This document shows, in pieces, positions 1-8,432 of a stretch of DNA of 14,590 bases. Numbering within the stretch: the first letter of the stretch is position 1; every line of letters starts with the position of its first letter. Below the pieces are notes generated by a model. It was not told the DNA's origin and searched no databases. It saw nothing but the letters and a program-made list of their open reading frames with translations. Made by a program: the position numbers and the translations under genes. This DNA comes from JAIVJM01 sp035761505 (GTDB lineage Bacteria; Acidobacteriota; Blastocatellia; Pyrinomonadales; Pyrinomonadaceae), in contig DASTQX010000143.1 of the NCBI GenBank assembly GCA_035761505.1, positions 1-14,590 on the forward strand, read 5' to 3'.

Positions 1-1738
1 CCTTGAGGTCCTTGGTGAATTTGCCGTAGAACTCGTGGAGCGCGGCCGTCCACCGCATCTTGCCTTCTTCGATCTCGTCGAGCTCCTCCTCCATGCGCGC
101 CGTGTAAGACTCGTTGAAGAGGTCGTCGAAGCTGGCGACGAGAAGGTCGTTGACCGTCGTCCCTAAGGCCGTCGGGTGGAAGCGGCCTTCGACTTTCTCG
201 ACGTACTCGCGATCCTGAATCGTCGTCATGATCGCGGCGTAAGTTGAGGGCCGACCGATGCCCTTCTCTTCCAGAGCCTTGACGAGCGTCGCCTCGGTGT
301 AGCGCGGCGGCGGCTCGGTGAAGTGCTGTTCGGGCGTGACGCCGTTGAGCTTCAAGTTCTCGCCACGCTCGACGAGCGGGAGCTTGCGCGCGGCCTCCTC
401 GTCCTCGTCCGTCTTCTCGTCGCGCCCCTCTTCATAGACCTTGAGGAAGCCGTCGAACTTTAAGACCGACCCGGAGGCGCGGAACAAGAGGCGACCGGCG
501 TTGATGTCAATCGTCGTCTGGTCGAAGACCGCCGGGTTCATCTGCGAAGCGACCGAACGCTGCCAGATGAGCCGGTAGAGCTTCAACTCGTCCTTACCCA
601 AGAAGCCCGCGATTGATTCCGGCGTGCGCGTTACGTCCGTCGGGCGGATGGCCTCGTGCGCGTCCTGCGCGTCCTTCTTCGAGCGATAGTGAATCGCCTT
701 CTCCGGCAGGTACTCGTCGCCGTACTGCTGCCGAACGAAGTCGCGCACCTCGCCGAGCGCCGCTTCGGAGACGCGCGTCGAATCCGTCCTCATATATGTG
801 ATGAGTCCGACCGAGCCTTCCGCGCCGAGTTCCACGCCCTCGTAGAGCCTCTGCGCGAGCATCATCGTCTTCTTCACCGCGAAGCCGAGCTTGCGGGAAG
901 CCTCCTGCTGCAACTTCGACGTGATGAAGGGCGGGACGGGGTTCCGCTTCCGCTCTTTGGTCGTGACCTCGGAGACGACGTACTGCTCGCCCTCGGCCTC
1001 TTTGACGAGAGCAGCGGCGCTCGCCTCGTCGCCGATGAGGATTTCCGTCCTCTTTACGTCCTGATCGAAGCCGCCCGTCTTGACCGTCTGCTCGCCGACC
1101 TTCCAGAGCCGCGCGTCGAAAGCGGGCGGGAGTTTCGCCGAGAGGTTCGCCGCAATCGTCCAGTACTCGGTCTTCACAAACTTCTCGATGTCGCGCTCGC
1201 GCTCGACGACCATCCGCAGCGCGACCGACTGGACGCGACCCGCCGAGAGCTTCCCGCCCACCGTCTTACAAAGCAGCGGCGAAACCTTGTAGCCGACCAA
1301 GCGGTCGAGCACGCGCCGCGCCTGCTGCGCATCAACGAGGTTGCGGTCAACCTCCTTCGGGTGCTCGAAAGCCTCCTGCACCGCGCGCTTCGTAATCTCG
1401 TTGAACATCACGCGGAACGAGGGCTTCTTCGGCCTCTTGGGGACGATCTCCTCGGCCAGATGCATGCAGATGGCTTCGCCCTCGCGGTCGGGGTCGGCGG
1501 CGAGGTAGATAGTCTCGGCCTCGCGCGCCGCCTTCTTCAACTCCGCGACGTGCCGCTTGGCCTTGTCGGTGACTTCGTAGGTCGGCTCGAAATCGTTGTT
1601 CACGTCAACGCCCAAGCCCTTCGACGGCAAATCCTTGATGTGACCATACGAGGCCATCACTTTGTAATCCGAACCCAAATATTTATTAATCGTCTTCGCC
1701 TTCGCCGGCGATTCGACCACCACCAGATTCTTTGCCAT
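1..1738 (-). CDS. topA: DNA topoisomerase I (type IA), N-terminal 579 residues, cut by window edge
   Basis: Relaxes negatively supercoiled DNA by transient single-strand cleavage through a 5'-phosphotyrosine. The reading frame is open from the ATG at 1738 to the left edge, so the C-terminal part (usually zinc ribbons) lies outside the window. Seen: the N-terminus MAKNLVVVESPAKAKT with the Toprim glutamate E9; the Toprim motif DPDREGEA at residues 82-89 (metal ligands D82, D84); and the active-site motif TYMRTDSTR with catalytic Tyr at about residue 315, close to the E. coli position (319). The conserved arginine of that motif follows the Tyr by two residues. The start is fixed by a purine-rich Shine-Dalgarno sequence (GAAGGAAG, 1743-1750) just upstream and by alignment to the family N-terminus. 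It is transcribed divergently from the sigma factor. The frame shows no damage. Confidence 0.97.
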   Translation of the reverse strand, partial: MAKNLVVVESPAKAKTINKYLGSDYKVMASYGHIKDLPSKGLGVDVNNDFEPTYEVTDKAKRHVAELKKAAREAETIYLAADPDREGEAICMHLAEEIVPKRPKKPSFRVMFNEITKRAVQEAFEHPKEVDRNLVDAQQARRVLDRLVGYKVSPLLCKTVGGKLSAGRVQSVALRMVVERERDIEKFVKTEYWTIAANLSAKLPPAFDARLWKVGEQTVKTGGFDQDVKRTEILIGDEASAAALVKEAEGEQYVVSEVTTKERKRNPVPPFITSKLQQEASRKLGFAVKKTMMLAQRLYEGVELGAEGSVGLITYMRTDSTRVSEAALGEVRDFVRQQYGDEYLPEKAIHYRSKKDAQDAHEAIRPTDVTRTPESIAGFLGKDELKLYRLIWQRSVASQMNPAVFDQTTIDINAGRLLFRASGSVLKFDGFLKVYEEGRDEKTDEDEEAARKLPLVERGENLKLNGVTPEQHFTEPPPRYTEATLVKALEEKGIGRPSTYAAIMTTIQDREYVEKVEGRFHPTALGTTVNDLLVASFDDLFNESYTARMEEELDEIEEGKMRWTAALHEFYGKFTKDLK

Positions 1739-1875
1739 TAATCTTCCTTCGACCAAAAATTCGACGCCCCACCGCCGGGGCCGAAACCCTCAAATTCCCC
1801 GCCGTCCCAACGCCGCCTCGCGCTCCTCGCGGCCCACTCTACGGCGCGCTCCCTGACTCCTGATTAAACCGTTCT

Positions 1876-1904
1876 ACTATTCTTCATTTCTCCCTTAGAT
1901 GCAA
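1876..1904 (-). promoter_or_regulatory. Weak candidate promoter for topA
   Basis: On the minus strand TTGCAT (1904-1899) is followed after 17 nt by AATAGT (1881-1876), matching TTG of the -35 consensus and 4 of 6 bases of the -10 consensus. Transcription would start near 1869, leaving a leader of about 130 nt before topA. The match is modest and was found by eye in an otherwise GC-rich stretch. Confidence 0.25.
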
Positions 1905-2141
1905 ACCGCCCCCGTCCGGCTCGCCCGCCCCACGCGATTATCTCGCTTAACTATCAACAACTTACATCCGCCCCCGCGCCCCGCCGCCACCTGCCGCGCG
2001 GCGTCTCGACGCCCCCGGCAGACGCCTCAAGCCATTTGAACCCGCCTTCCGCCGCGCGAGAAAATAGCACCAAGACCGGCCCCCGCGTCAAACCGTGGCG
2101 GCGCGTGGCGGCGTGCGGCGAGGGTTTTGCGGGCGGGGCGT

Positions 2142-2170
2142 TTGACTTGGCCGGGGACAGTTTCTATTCT
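2142..2170 (+). promoter_or_regulatory. Sigma70-type promoter for the sigma factor-kinase unit
   Basis: TTGACT (2142-2147) matches 5 of 6 bases of the -35 consensus; an exact 17-nt spacer leads to TATTCT (2165-2170), matching 4 of 6 bases of the -10. The predicted start near 2177 gives a leader of about 44 nt. This implies a housekeeping-type promoter rather than an obvious autoregulated ECF promoter. Confidence 0.55.
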
Positions 2171-2220
2171 CTCGGAGATGGTAAATTTTTGGTGATTTAA
2201 GGCCCGCGTGTAGTGCGTTT

Positions 2221-2802
2221 ATGAGCAACCCCCAGACCCCGGATGTCACCCAACTGCTGCTCAATTGGAGCAACGGCGACCGCGACGCGCTGGAGCAGTT
2301 ACTGCCGCTCGTTTACCGCGAGCTGCACCAGTTGGCGGCGCGTTATTTGCGGCGCGAGCGCTCCGACCACACTTTGCAGGCGACGGCGCTCGTCCACGAA
2401 GCCTACCTCAAGCTCATTGACCAGAGGGAGGTGCAGTGGCAGAACCGCGCGCACTTCTACGGCGTCGCGGCGCAGGCCATGCGCCGCATCCTCGTCGACC
2501 ACGCGCGGACGCACATGGCGGCCAAGCGCGGTTCGGGCGGGGTCAAACTCTCGCTCGACGACAACGAGGCGGCCATCGTCTCGGACGCGCGCGCCGAAGA
2601 GATGGTCGCTCTGGACGACGCCTTGAACCGCCTCTCCGAGATTGACCCGCAGAAGAGCCGCATCGTCGAGTTGAGGTTCTTCGGCGGCCTCTCCATCGAG
2701 GAGACCGCCGAGGTCTTAGGCATCGGCACGGCCACCGTCACGCGCCAGTGGCGCATGGCGCGCGCGTGGCTCTACGGCCAGATTCAGGGGAGTGATAAGT
2801 GA
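2221..2802 (+). CDS. ECF-type RNA polymerase sigma factor (Sigma70_ECF, TIGR02999-like)
   Basis: A 193-residue sigma factor that would direct RNA polymerase to a dedicated promoter set. Region 2 spans about residues 10-80 and region 4 about 128-185, with the helix-turn-helix around GLSIEETAEVLGIGTATVTRQW. There is no anti-sigma gene next to it; a Ser/Thr kinase gene follows instead, an arrangement known for kinase-linked ECF groups. Where most ECF factors have the acidic DAED of region 2.2, the sequence reads Q53-A54-T55-A56 followed by LVHEAYLKL. The loss of acidity plus a threonine recalls Vibrio EcfP, which its partner kinase PknT activates by threonine phosphorylation; applying that model here is inference. 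No Shine-Dalgarno sequence precedes the ATG. The last codons (Ser-Asp-Lys-stop) lie inside a heptamer repeat. Target genes are unknown. Confidence 0.93.
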   Translation: MSNPQTPDVTQLLLNWSNGDRDALEQLLPLVYRELHQLAARYLRRERSDHTLQATALVHEAYLKLIDQREVQWQNRAHFYGVAAQAMRRILVDHARTHMAAKRGSGGVKLSLDDNEAAIVSDARAEEMVALDDALNRLSEIDPQKSRIVELRFFGGLSIEETAEVLGIGTATVTRQWRMARAWLYGQIQGSDK

Positions 2803-2894
2803 TGAGTGATAAGTTATAATCCCCCGCATTGAGTGACCTGATGATTTCCCCTTAGTCTTTTTTTATCTCATCACCTATCACTTATCACTCATCG
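2793..2894. repeat. Heptamer tandem repeats in inverted orientation between sigma factor and kinase genes
   Basis: Left arm, 2793-2813: TGATAAG, TGATGAG, TGATAAG, then a degenerate TTATAAT to 2820. Right arm, 2867-2894, read on the opposite strand: four related heptamers (TGATGAG, TGATAGG, TGATAAG, CGATGAG). The core GATGAGTGATAAGT (2801-2814) pairs perfectly over 14 bp with 2880-2893 across a 65-nt loop. The left arm supplies the stop codon of the sigma gene, and the right arm ends 10 nt before the kinase ATG, where a ribosome site would normally sit. It could be a dispersed repeat family member, an mRNA hairpin tuning kinase expression, or both. Confidence 0.8.
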
Positions 2895-2904
2895 CTTTGG
2901 CTTT

Positions 2905-5900
2905 ATGTCCCCCGAACGCTGGAAATTAGTCGAAGACATCTTCGGGCGCGCGCTCGACCTCCCTCAGGACGAGCGCGACGAATTCCTGTCCGACGTGTGC
3001 GGACGCGACGCGGAGCTGCGCGCCGAGGTCGAGAACCTCCTGCGCAACGACGAGGAGGCCGGGGCCTTCATCGCCGCGCCCGCCTTCGACGTGCGGCAGG
3101 TGACCGGCATCGGGCGGGCCGTCGCCGGGCAGCTCGGCGTCGAAGTCGAAGAGGAAGAGACGCCGATGACGGGCCGCCGCATCGGCGCTTACCGCGTCGT
3201 CCGTGAAATCGGTCGCGGCGGCATGGGCACGGTTTATCTCGCCGTCCGCGCCGACGACGAATACCACAAGCGCGTCGCCATCAAACTCGTCAAGCGCGGG
3301 ATGGACACCGAGTTCATCCTCAAGCGCTTCCGCAACGAGCGGCAGATTCTCGCCTCGCTCGACCACCCGAACATCGCGCACCTCTTGGACGGCGGGACGA
3401 CCGACGACGGGCTCCCCTACTTCGTCATGGAGTACATTCAGGGGCAGCCCGTCGACCGCTACTGCGACAACGCGCGAGGCACGGTCGCGCAGCGCCTCCG
3501 CCTCTTCCGGCACGTCTGCTCGGCGGTGCACTACGCGCACCAGAACCTCGTCATCCACCGCGACATCAAGCCCTCGAACATCCTCGTCACGGCGGACGGC
3601 ACGCCGAAGCTTCTGGACTTCGGCATCGCCAAACTCCTGAACCCGGACATTGCCGCCGACACCATTGACCCGACGCAGACGGCGATGCGGATGATGACGC
3701 CGCGCTACGCGAGCCCCGAACAACTGCGCGGCGAGGCGGCGACGCCTCTGAGCGACCTCTACACGCTCGGCGTGCTGCTCTACGAGCTTTTGACCGGCCA
3801 CCATCCTTATCGCTTCGCCGGGCGCGCGCCGCACGAAATTGCGCGCGTCGTCTGCGAGGAAGACCCCGAAAGACCGAGCACGGCGGTCGGGCGCACCGAA
3901 GAGGTCGAGTCTTCCGGCGGCTCCGGCCACACCGTCACGATGACGCCGGAGCAGGTGAGCAAGAACCGTGGGACGACCGTCGAGACTCTGCGGCGCGAAC
4001 TCGCGCGCGGCCTCGACCAGATCGTGATGAAGGCGATGCGCAAAGAGCCCTTGATGCGCTACTCGTCGGTCGAAGAGTTCTCCGAAGACATCCGCCGCTA
4101 CCTCGACGGCACGCCCATCTCGGCCCCGACTTACTTCTCCTCCTCGAAGCAGAAGGCGAAGGAGCCTTCGGGCGAGCACGCGCCCGCGTGGAAAAAGTCC
4201 ATCGCCGTCCTCCCCTTCAAGCTGCTGCAATCGTCGGTGGGCGAAGACACGGGCGACTTTCTCGGCGTGGGCTTGGCCGACGCGCTCATCACGCGCCTCA
4301 GCAACATGCGCACCATCACCGTGAGGCCGACGAGTTCGGTGATGAGGTTCACGGGCGGCGACAGCGACCCTGTGTCGGCGGGCCACCAACTCGGCGTGGA
4401 CTACGTGCTCGACGGTCACATCTTGAAGTCGGGCGACCGCGTGCGCGTCACCGTCCAACTCGTCAGCACGGAGCAGAGCGCGCCGCTCTGGGCGGGCCGC
4501 TTCGACGAGACGCACGGCGACATTCTGACGCTGCACGACTCTCTGGCCGAGAAGGTCTCGAAGGAGTTGGTGCCGCAACTCACGGGCGAGGAGCGCGCCC
4601 GCTTCGCCCGTCGCGGGACGAACAGCCCCGAAGCCTACGAGGCTTATCTGCGCGGGCGCATCCACTGGAACACGATGTCGGAGGAGGGTTTCGCCAAAGC
4701 CCTCACCTGCTTCTACGAGGCCGTCTCGATTGACCCCTCGTTCGCGGCGGCGCACAGCGGCATCGCCGATTACTACAACTGGCTCGGCATCCTCGGCGTG
4801 ATGCCGCCGCGCGAGTGCTACGACGCGGCGAAGGAATCGGCGACGCGCGCCGCCGCGCTCGACCCGACATCTGCGGAGGCGTTCGCCGCGCTCGGCTTCG
4901 CCGCGCACGCGCAGTGGGAGTGGCAGGCGAGCGAGCGGCACTTGCGCCGCGCCATCGAACTCAACCAGAACTACGCGACCGCGCGCCAGTTCTACAGCTT
5001 CCTCCTGACCACGCTCCGGCGCTTCGACGAGGCCGACCGGGAGGCCCGCCGCGCCTTAGAGATTGACCCCGACTCGCCGACGCTGCATCAGGCCGCCGGT
5101 TGGATTTACTATCAGGCGCGGCGCTACGACGACGCGCTCGCGCAGAACCGGAAGGTCTTCGAGATAGACCCGGACTTCATCCTCGCGCTCTACGTCGAGA
5201 GCCGCATGGCTTCCGTCCTCGGCAGGCACGAAGAGGCGGTCGAGGCGGCGCGCAAGGCTTGCGACCTTTCGGGCTCAAGCCCCTCTTTCCTCGCCGTCTA
5301 TGGGCAGGCGTGCGGGCTCGCGGGCCGCGAAGGGGAGGCGCGCGAGACGCTCGCGCAGCTCACCGAGTTGAGCAAGCAGCGTTTCGTCTCGCCCTATCAC
5401 ATCGCGATGGTGCACGTCGCGCTCGGCCAGAAGGACGAGGCGCTCGCCTGCCTCGAAGAGTCCTACCGCCAGCGCGAAGGCTGGCTGACGTGGATTCTCA
5501 CCGACGCCGTGCTCGACCCCTTGCGCGAAGACCCGCGCTTTCAGGTCATCGCCGAGCGCGTTCGCCAGTTCGAGTTACAGTCGCGCGGAGCGCACGCGCC
5601 GGGCGATGTCGGCCCGCGATCCGGCCCCGCCGTGGGCGATGGGCGCGCGAGCCACGCGCCGGGCGAACTCGATTCGCAGGAGCGCAAGCCGACGCTCTTC
5701 TACCCGGCGGGCGGCGAAGCGCAGAAGGCGGGCCGGGCGGACGGCGACGGCGCGGCGGCGGCGAAGCGACCGACCGAGGACGAGGAGGCTTATCAACTCT
5801 ACGTCGCGGGCCGTTACTTCTCGACGCGGCGCACGGCGGAGGGCTTGCGGCAGGGCATCGAACGTTTGGAGCACGCCGTCGAGCGCGACCCGCGTTTTGC

Positions 5901-8394
5901 GCTCGCGCACGCCGAGCTGGCCGACTGTTACGCGCTCTTGAACTGGTACGCCGAGCCGCCGCCCGCCGACGCGTGGGGCCGCGCCAAACGCGCCGCGCTG
6001 AGGGCCGTCGAGGCCGACGACACGCTGGCCGAGGCGCACGCCTCGCTCGGCTTCATCATGTCGTACTACGACCGCGACGGCGAGGGCGCGGAGCGCGAGC
6101 TGCGACGCGCCATCGAACTCAAGCCCGGCAACCCGGTCGCGCATCGCTGGTACGCCTTCAACCTCTCGGCGATGGGCCGCCACGAAGAAGCGCTCGCCGA
6201 AATCAGGAAGGCGCAGGAGCTTTCGCCGCGCTCGCCCGTCATCGCCACCGGCGTCGCCAACGTCCTCTTCTTCGCGCAGCGTTTCGACGAGGCCATCGAA
6301 CAATGTAAGCGCGCCTTAGAACTCGACCCCGGCTCGCTCTCCACGCACATCGTCTTGCGCTGGTCTTACGAGCGGAAGGGGATGTGTCACGAAGCTCTGG
6401 CCGTCAACGAGCAGGAGCGCGCCTTCGCGGGCGACACGCCGACGACGCGCGCCAAGCACGCGCACGTCCTCGCGGCCTGCGGGCGCGCGGCGGACGCGCG
6501 CGAGATTCTGCACGACCTCATTGAGCGGCGCGAAGAGCAGTGGGTGACGGCCTACGAGATTGCCGTCGTCTATACGCTGCTCGGCGAGACCGAAGAGGCG
6601 CTGACGTGGCTCGCGCAGGCCGAGCGCGAGCACGCCGTCGGCCTCACCTACATCCGCGTTGACCCGCGCCTCGACGCGCTCCGCACAGACCCTCGCTTTC
6701 AGGAACTCGTGGGCCGCGTCTGCCGCCCGCTCGAAGAGAGTCAGGAGACTTCGACCGGGATTGAGTCGGCGACGCCGGACGCCGGTGCGCAAGCGACGCA
6801 CGCCGCGCGCCTCAAAGAGAGCGCGGAGGCGAAGGCCGTTTCCGCCGGGCCGAAGGACGCCGCGCCGCGCGGCAAACGCGCGCGAGCCGCCGTTGCGGCT
6901 TCCGTCTCAGGCTCGAAGACGCGCCCGCGCGCGCTCGTCGTCGCCGTGGGGCTTCTGCTCGCCGTGCTGGGTTCGGTCGCCCTCTACCAGTACTTCTCCC
7001 GGACGCCGAGCGTCGGAATTGATTCGATTGCGGTGCTGCCCTTCGCCAACTTCGACTCCGATCCCGACACCGAATACTTGAGCGACGGCCTGACCGAACA
7101 TCTCATCAACCAGCTCTCGCAACTACCGGGCCTGCGCGTCATGGCGCGCACCACCGCCTTCACTTACAAGAACAAGACGGTTGACCCGCGCGTGGCCGGG
7201 AGAGAGTTGGGCGTCGGCGCGGTGCTGGTCGGGCGCGTCACGAAGCGCGAAGACCGCCTCTTGATACAGGCCGACCTCGTGCGCGTCTCCGACGGCGCGC
7301 AGCTCTGGGGCGAGCGTTACAGCCGCAAGTTCTCGGACTTGATGGTCGTCCAGCAGGACATCGCAAGCGAGATTCTGGACGGGCTTCGGCTCAAGCTCTC
7401 CGGCGTCGAGGAGCAGCAACTCAACAAGCGCTACACGCAGAACCCGGAGGCGCATCAGCTTTATCTACAGGCCGAGTACCACCGCAACCGCGCCCGCCCC
7501 GACGACCTCAAGCGCAGCATCGAGCTTTTCAATCTCGCCATCGCGCGCGACCCGAACTACGCTCTTGCTTACGTCGGTCTTGCGTCGGCCTACCGCTCGC
7601 TCCCGGCTTACGGCGCGATGACGCCGCAGGAGGCTTACCCGCGCGCGCGCGAGGCGGCGAACCGCGCGCTCTCGATTGACCCCTCGATGGCGGCGGCGCA
7701 CGTGCCGCTGGCTTCCATCAAGTTCGTCTATGACTGGGACTTCCCCGGCGCGGAGGTCGAGTACAAGCGGGCCATCCAGCTCAAGCCGAACAGCGCCGAG
7801 GCGCACTTCGCCTACGCCAACTTCCTGACGGCGATGACGCGCTTCGACGAAGCGCTCAACGAGTACAAGATCGCCAAGCGGCACGACCCGCTCTCGGCCA
7901 ACATCATGTCGAGCACGGCGTGGTCGCTCTACGCCGCGGGCCGCTTCGACGAGGCGCTCGAACAGAGCCGCGAGGCGCTCGACCGCGACCCCAATCACGC
8001 CTCTTCTTATCTTCACATGGGCGAGATTTACACGATGCAGGGCAAGTACGACGAAGCCTTCGACGCGCTCCAGAAGGCGAAGCAGATGTCGCGCGACCCT
8101 CTGGTGGACGTGGCGCTCGGCCACGCCTACGCCGTCTCCGGGAGGACTGAGGCGGCGCGGCGCGTGCTGGTCGAACTCGAAGCGCGCTCGCGCAGCGGCG
8201 AGGTCGCGCCCTTCCTCCTGGCCGTCGTCCACACCGCGCTCGGCGAGAAGGAAGAGGCGCTCAGATTGTTGGAACAGTCTTACGAAGAGCACTCGAACTG
8301 GATGGTGCTTCTCAAGGTCGGGCGGCGGCTGACGCCGCTCCACTCCGACCCGCGCTTTACGAAGCTCGTCGAAGGCGTCGGCCTCCCGAAGTAG
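2905..8394 (+). CDS. Giant membrane Ser/Thr protein kinase with three TPR sensor modules
   Basis: An 1829-residue Hanks-type kinase. Residues 1-70 form the helical N-terminus often seen in acidobacterial kinases. The kinase domain is about 96-402: glycine loop GRGGMG (103-108), K127, catalytic HRDIKPSN (D220), DFG (238-240), a Thr-rich activation loop (T253, T257, T259, T265) and SPEQ (270-273); all key residues are present. Module A: FlgO/TolB-N-like domain (SIAVLPF at 432-438, DYVL at 499-502), then TPRs 573-892. Module B: TPRs only, about 958-1276. One membrane helix, about 1343-1364, follows a Lys/Arg-rich stretch, so the kinase should be cytoplasmic and module C (SIAVLPF 1374-1380; TPRs 1513-1829) outside. 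Each module ends in a DPRF motif. Typical relatives have one sensor module, so this is expanded. It probably phosphorylates the adjacent sigma factor (inference). No clear Shine-Dalgarno sequence; the start is chosen by the family-like N-terminus. Confidence 0.92.
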   Translation: MSPERWKLVEDIFGRALDLPQDERDEFLSDVCGRDAELRAEVENLLRNDEEAGAFIAAPAFDVRQVTGIGRAVAGQLGVEVEEEETPMTGRRIGAYRVVREIGRGGMGTVYLAVRADDEYHKRVAIKLVKRGMDTEFILKRFRNERQILASLDHPNIAHLLDGGTTDDGLPYFVMEYIQGQPVDRYCDNARGTVAQRLRLFRHVCSAVHYAHQNLVIHRDIKPSNILVTADGTPKLLDFGIAKLLNPDIAADTIDPTQTAMRMMTPRYASPEQLRGEAATPLSDLYTLGVLLYELLTGHHPYRFAGRAPHEIARVVCEEDPERPSTAVGRTEEVESSGGSGHTVTMTPEQVSKNRGTTVETLRRELARGLDQIVMKAMRKEPLMRYSSVEEFSEDIRRYLDGTPISAPTYFSSSKQKAKEPSGEHAPAWKKSIAVLPFKLLQSSVGEDTGDFLGVGLADALITRLSNMRTITVRPTSSVMRFTGGDSDPVSAGHQLGVDYVLDGHILKSGDRVRVTVQLVSTEQSAPLWAGRFDETHGDILTLHDSLAEKVSKELVPQLTGEERARFARRGTNSPEAYEAYLRGRIHWNTMSEEGFAKALTCFYEAVSIDPSFAAAHSGIADYYNWLGILGVMPPRECYDAAKESATRAAALDPTSAEAFAALGFAAHAQWEWQASERHLRRAIELNQNYATARQFYSFLLTTLRRFDEADREARRALEIDPDSPTLHQAAGWIYYQARRYDDALAQNRKVFEIDPDFILALYVESRMASVLGRHEEAVEAARKACDLSGSSPSFLAVYGQACGLAGREGEARETLAQLTELSKQRFVSPYHIAMVHVALGQKDEALACLEESYRQREGWLTWILTDAVLDPLREDPRFQVIAERVRQFELQSRGAHAPGDVGPRSGPAVGDGRASHAPGELDSQERKPTLFYPAGGEAQKAGRADGDGAAAAKRPTEDEEAYQLYVAGRYFSTRRTAEGLRQGIERLEHAVERDPRFALAHAELADCYALLNWYAEPPPADAWGRAKRAALRAVEADDTLAEAHASLGFIMSYYDRDGEGAERELRRAIELKPGNPVAHRWYAFNLSAMGRHEEALAEIRKAQELSPRSPVIATGVANVLFFAQRFDEAIEQCKRALELDPGSLSTHIVLRWSYERKGMCHEALAVNEQERAFAGDTPTTRAKHAHVLAACGRAADAREILHDLIERREEQWVTAYEIAVVYTLLGETEEALTWLAQAEREHAVGLTYIRVDPRLDALRTDPRFQELVGRVCRPLEESQETSTGIESATPDAGAQATHAARLKESAEAKAVSAGPKDAAPRGKRARAAVAASVSGSKTRPRALVVAVGLLLAVLGSVALYQYFSRTPSVGIDSIAVLPFANFDSDPDTEYLSDGLTEHLINQLSQLPGLRVMARTTAFTYKNKTVDPRVAGRELGVGAVLVGRVTKREDRLLIQADLVRVSDGAQLWGERYSRKFSDLMVVQQDIASEILDGLRLKLSGVEEQQLNKRYTQNPEAHQLYLQAEYHRNRARPDDLKRSIELFNLAIARDPNYALAYVGLASAYRSLPAYGAMTPQEAYPRAREAANRALSIDPSMAAAHVPLASIKFVYDWDFPGAEVEYKRAIQLKPNSAEAHFAYANFLTAMTRFDEALNEYKIAKRHDPLSANIMSSTAWSLYAAGRFDEALEQSREALDRDPNHASSYLHMGEIYTMQGKYDEAFDALQKAKQMSRDPLVDVALGHAYAVSGRTEAARRVLVELEARSRSGEVAPFLLAVVHTALGEKEEALRLLEQSYEEHSNWMVLLKVGRRLTPLHSDPRFTKLVEGVGLPK
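5593..5666 (+). repeat. Direct repeat in the linker between sensor modules A and B
   Basis: CACGCGCCGGGCGA occurs at 5593-5606 and again at 5653-5666, exactly 60 nt (20 codons) apart and in frame, encoding HAPG(D/E) twice. This looks like a small in-frame duplication in a low-complexity linker of the kinase. Confidence 0.7.
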
Positions 8395-8432
8395 TCGGGC
8401 GTGGGGAATCTTTCCTCAACCGCCCGCGCCGC

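Larger units (their letters stand above)
1739..2220. other. Divergent intergenic region between topA and the sigma factor gene
   Basis: No convincing gene: short frames here have no family-like sequence and no ribosome site. It holds the topA Shine-Dalgarno sequence, a weak topA promoter candidate (1876-1904) and a strong candidate promoter for the sigma-kinase unit (2142-2170). The right part, 2085-2140, is G-rich with repeated GGCG runs and contains no clear operator-like palindrome. A five-codon frame (ATG at 2178, MVNFW) follows GGAG at 2174-2177; it may be coincidence. Confidence 0.6.

Noticed and set aside
656..1741. Long open frame on the plus strand (361 codons)
   Set aside because: It is antisense to topA, whose minus-strand frame has intact Toprim and active-site motifs; the plus translation is an Arg/Leu/His-rich shadow.
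2926..4941. 671-codon minus-strand frame opposite the kinase
   Set aside because: Arg-rich shadow of a GC-rich gene whose plus-strand frame has complete kinase motifs.
8385..8399. Small hairpin at the convergent kinase and SDR ends
   Set aside because: Only a 5-bp stem (CCCGA/TCGGG) and no T-tract on either side.
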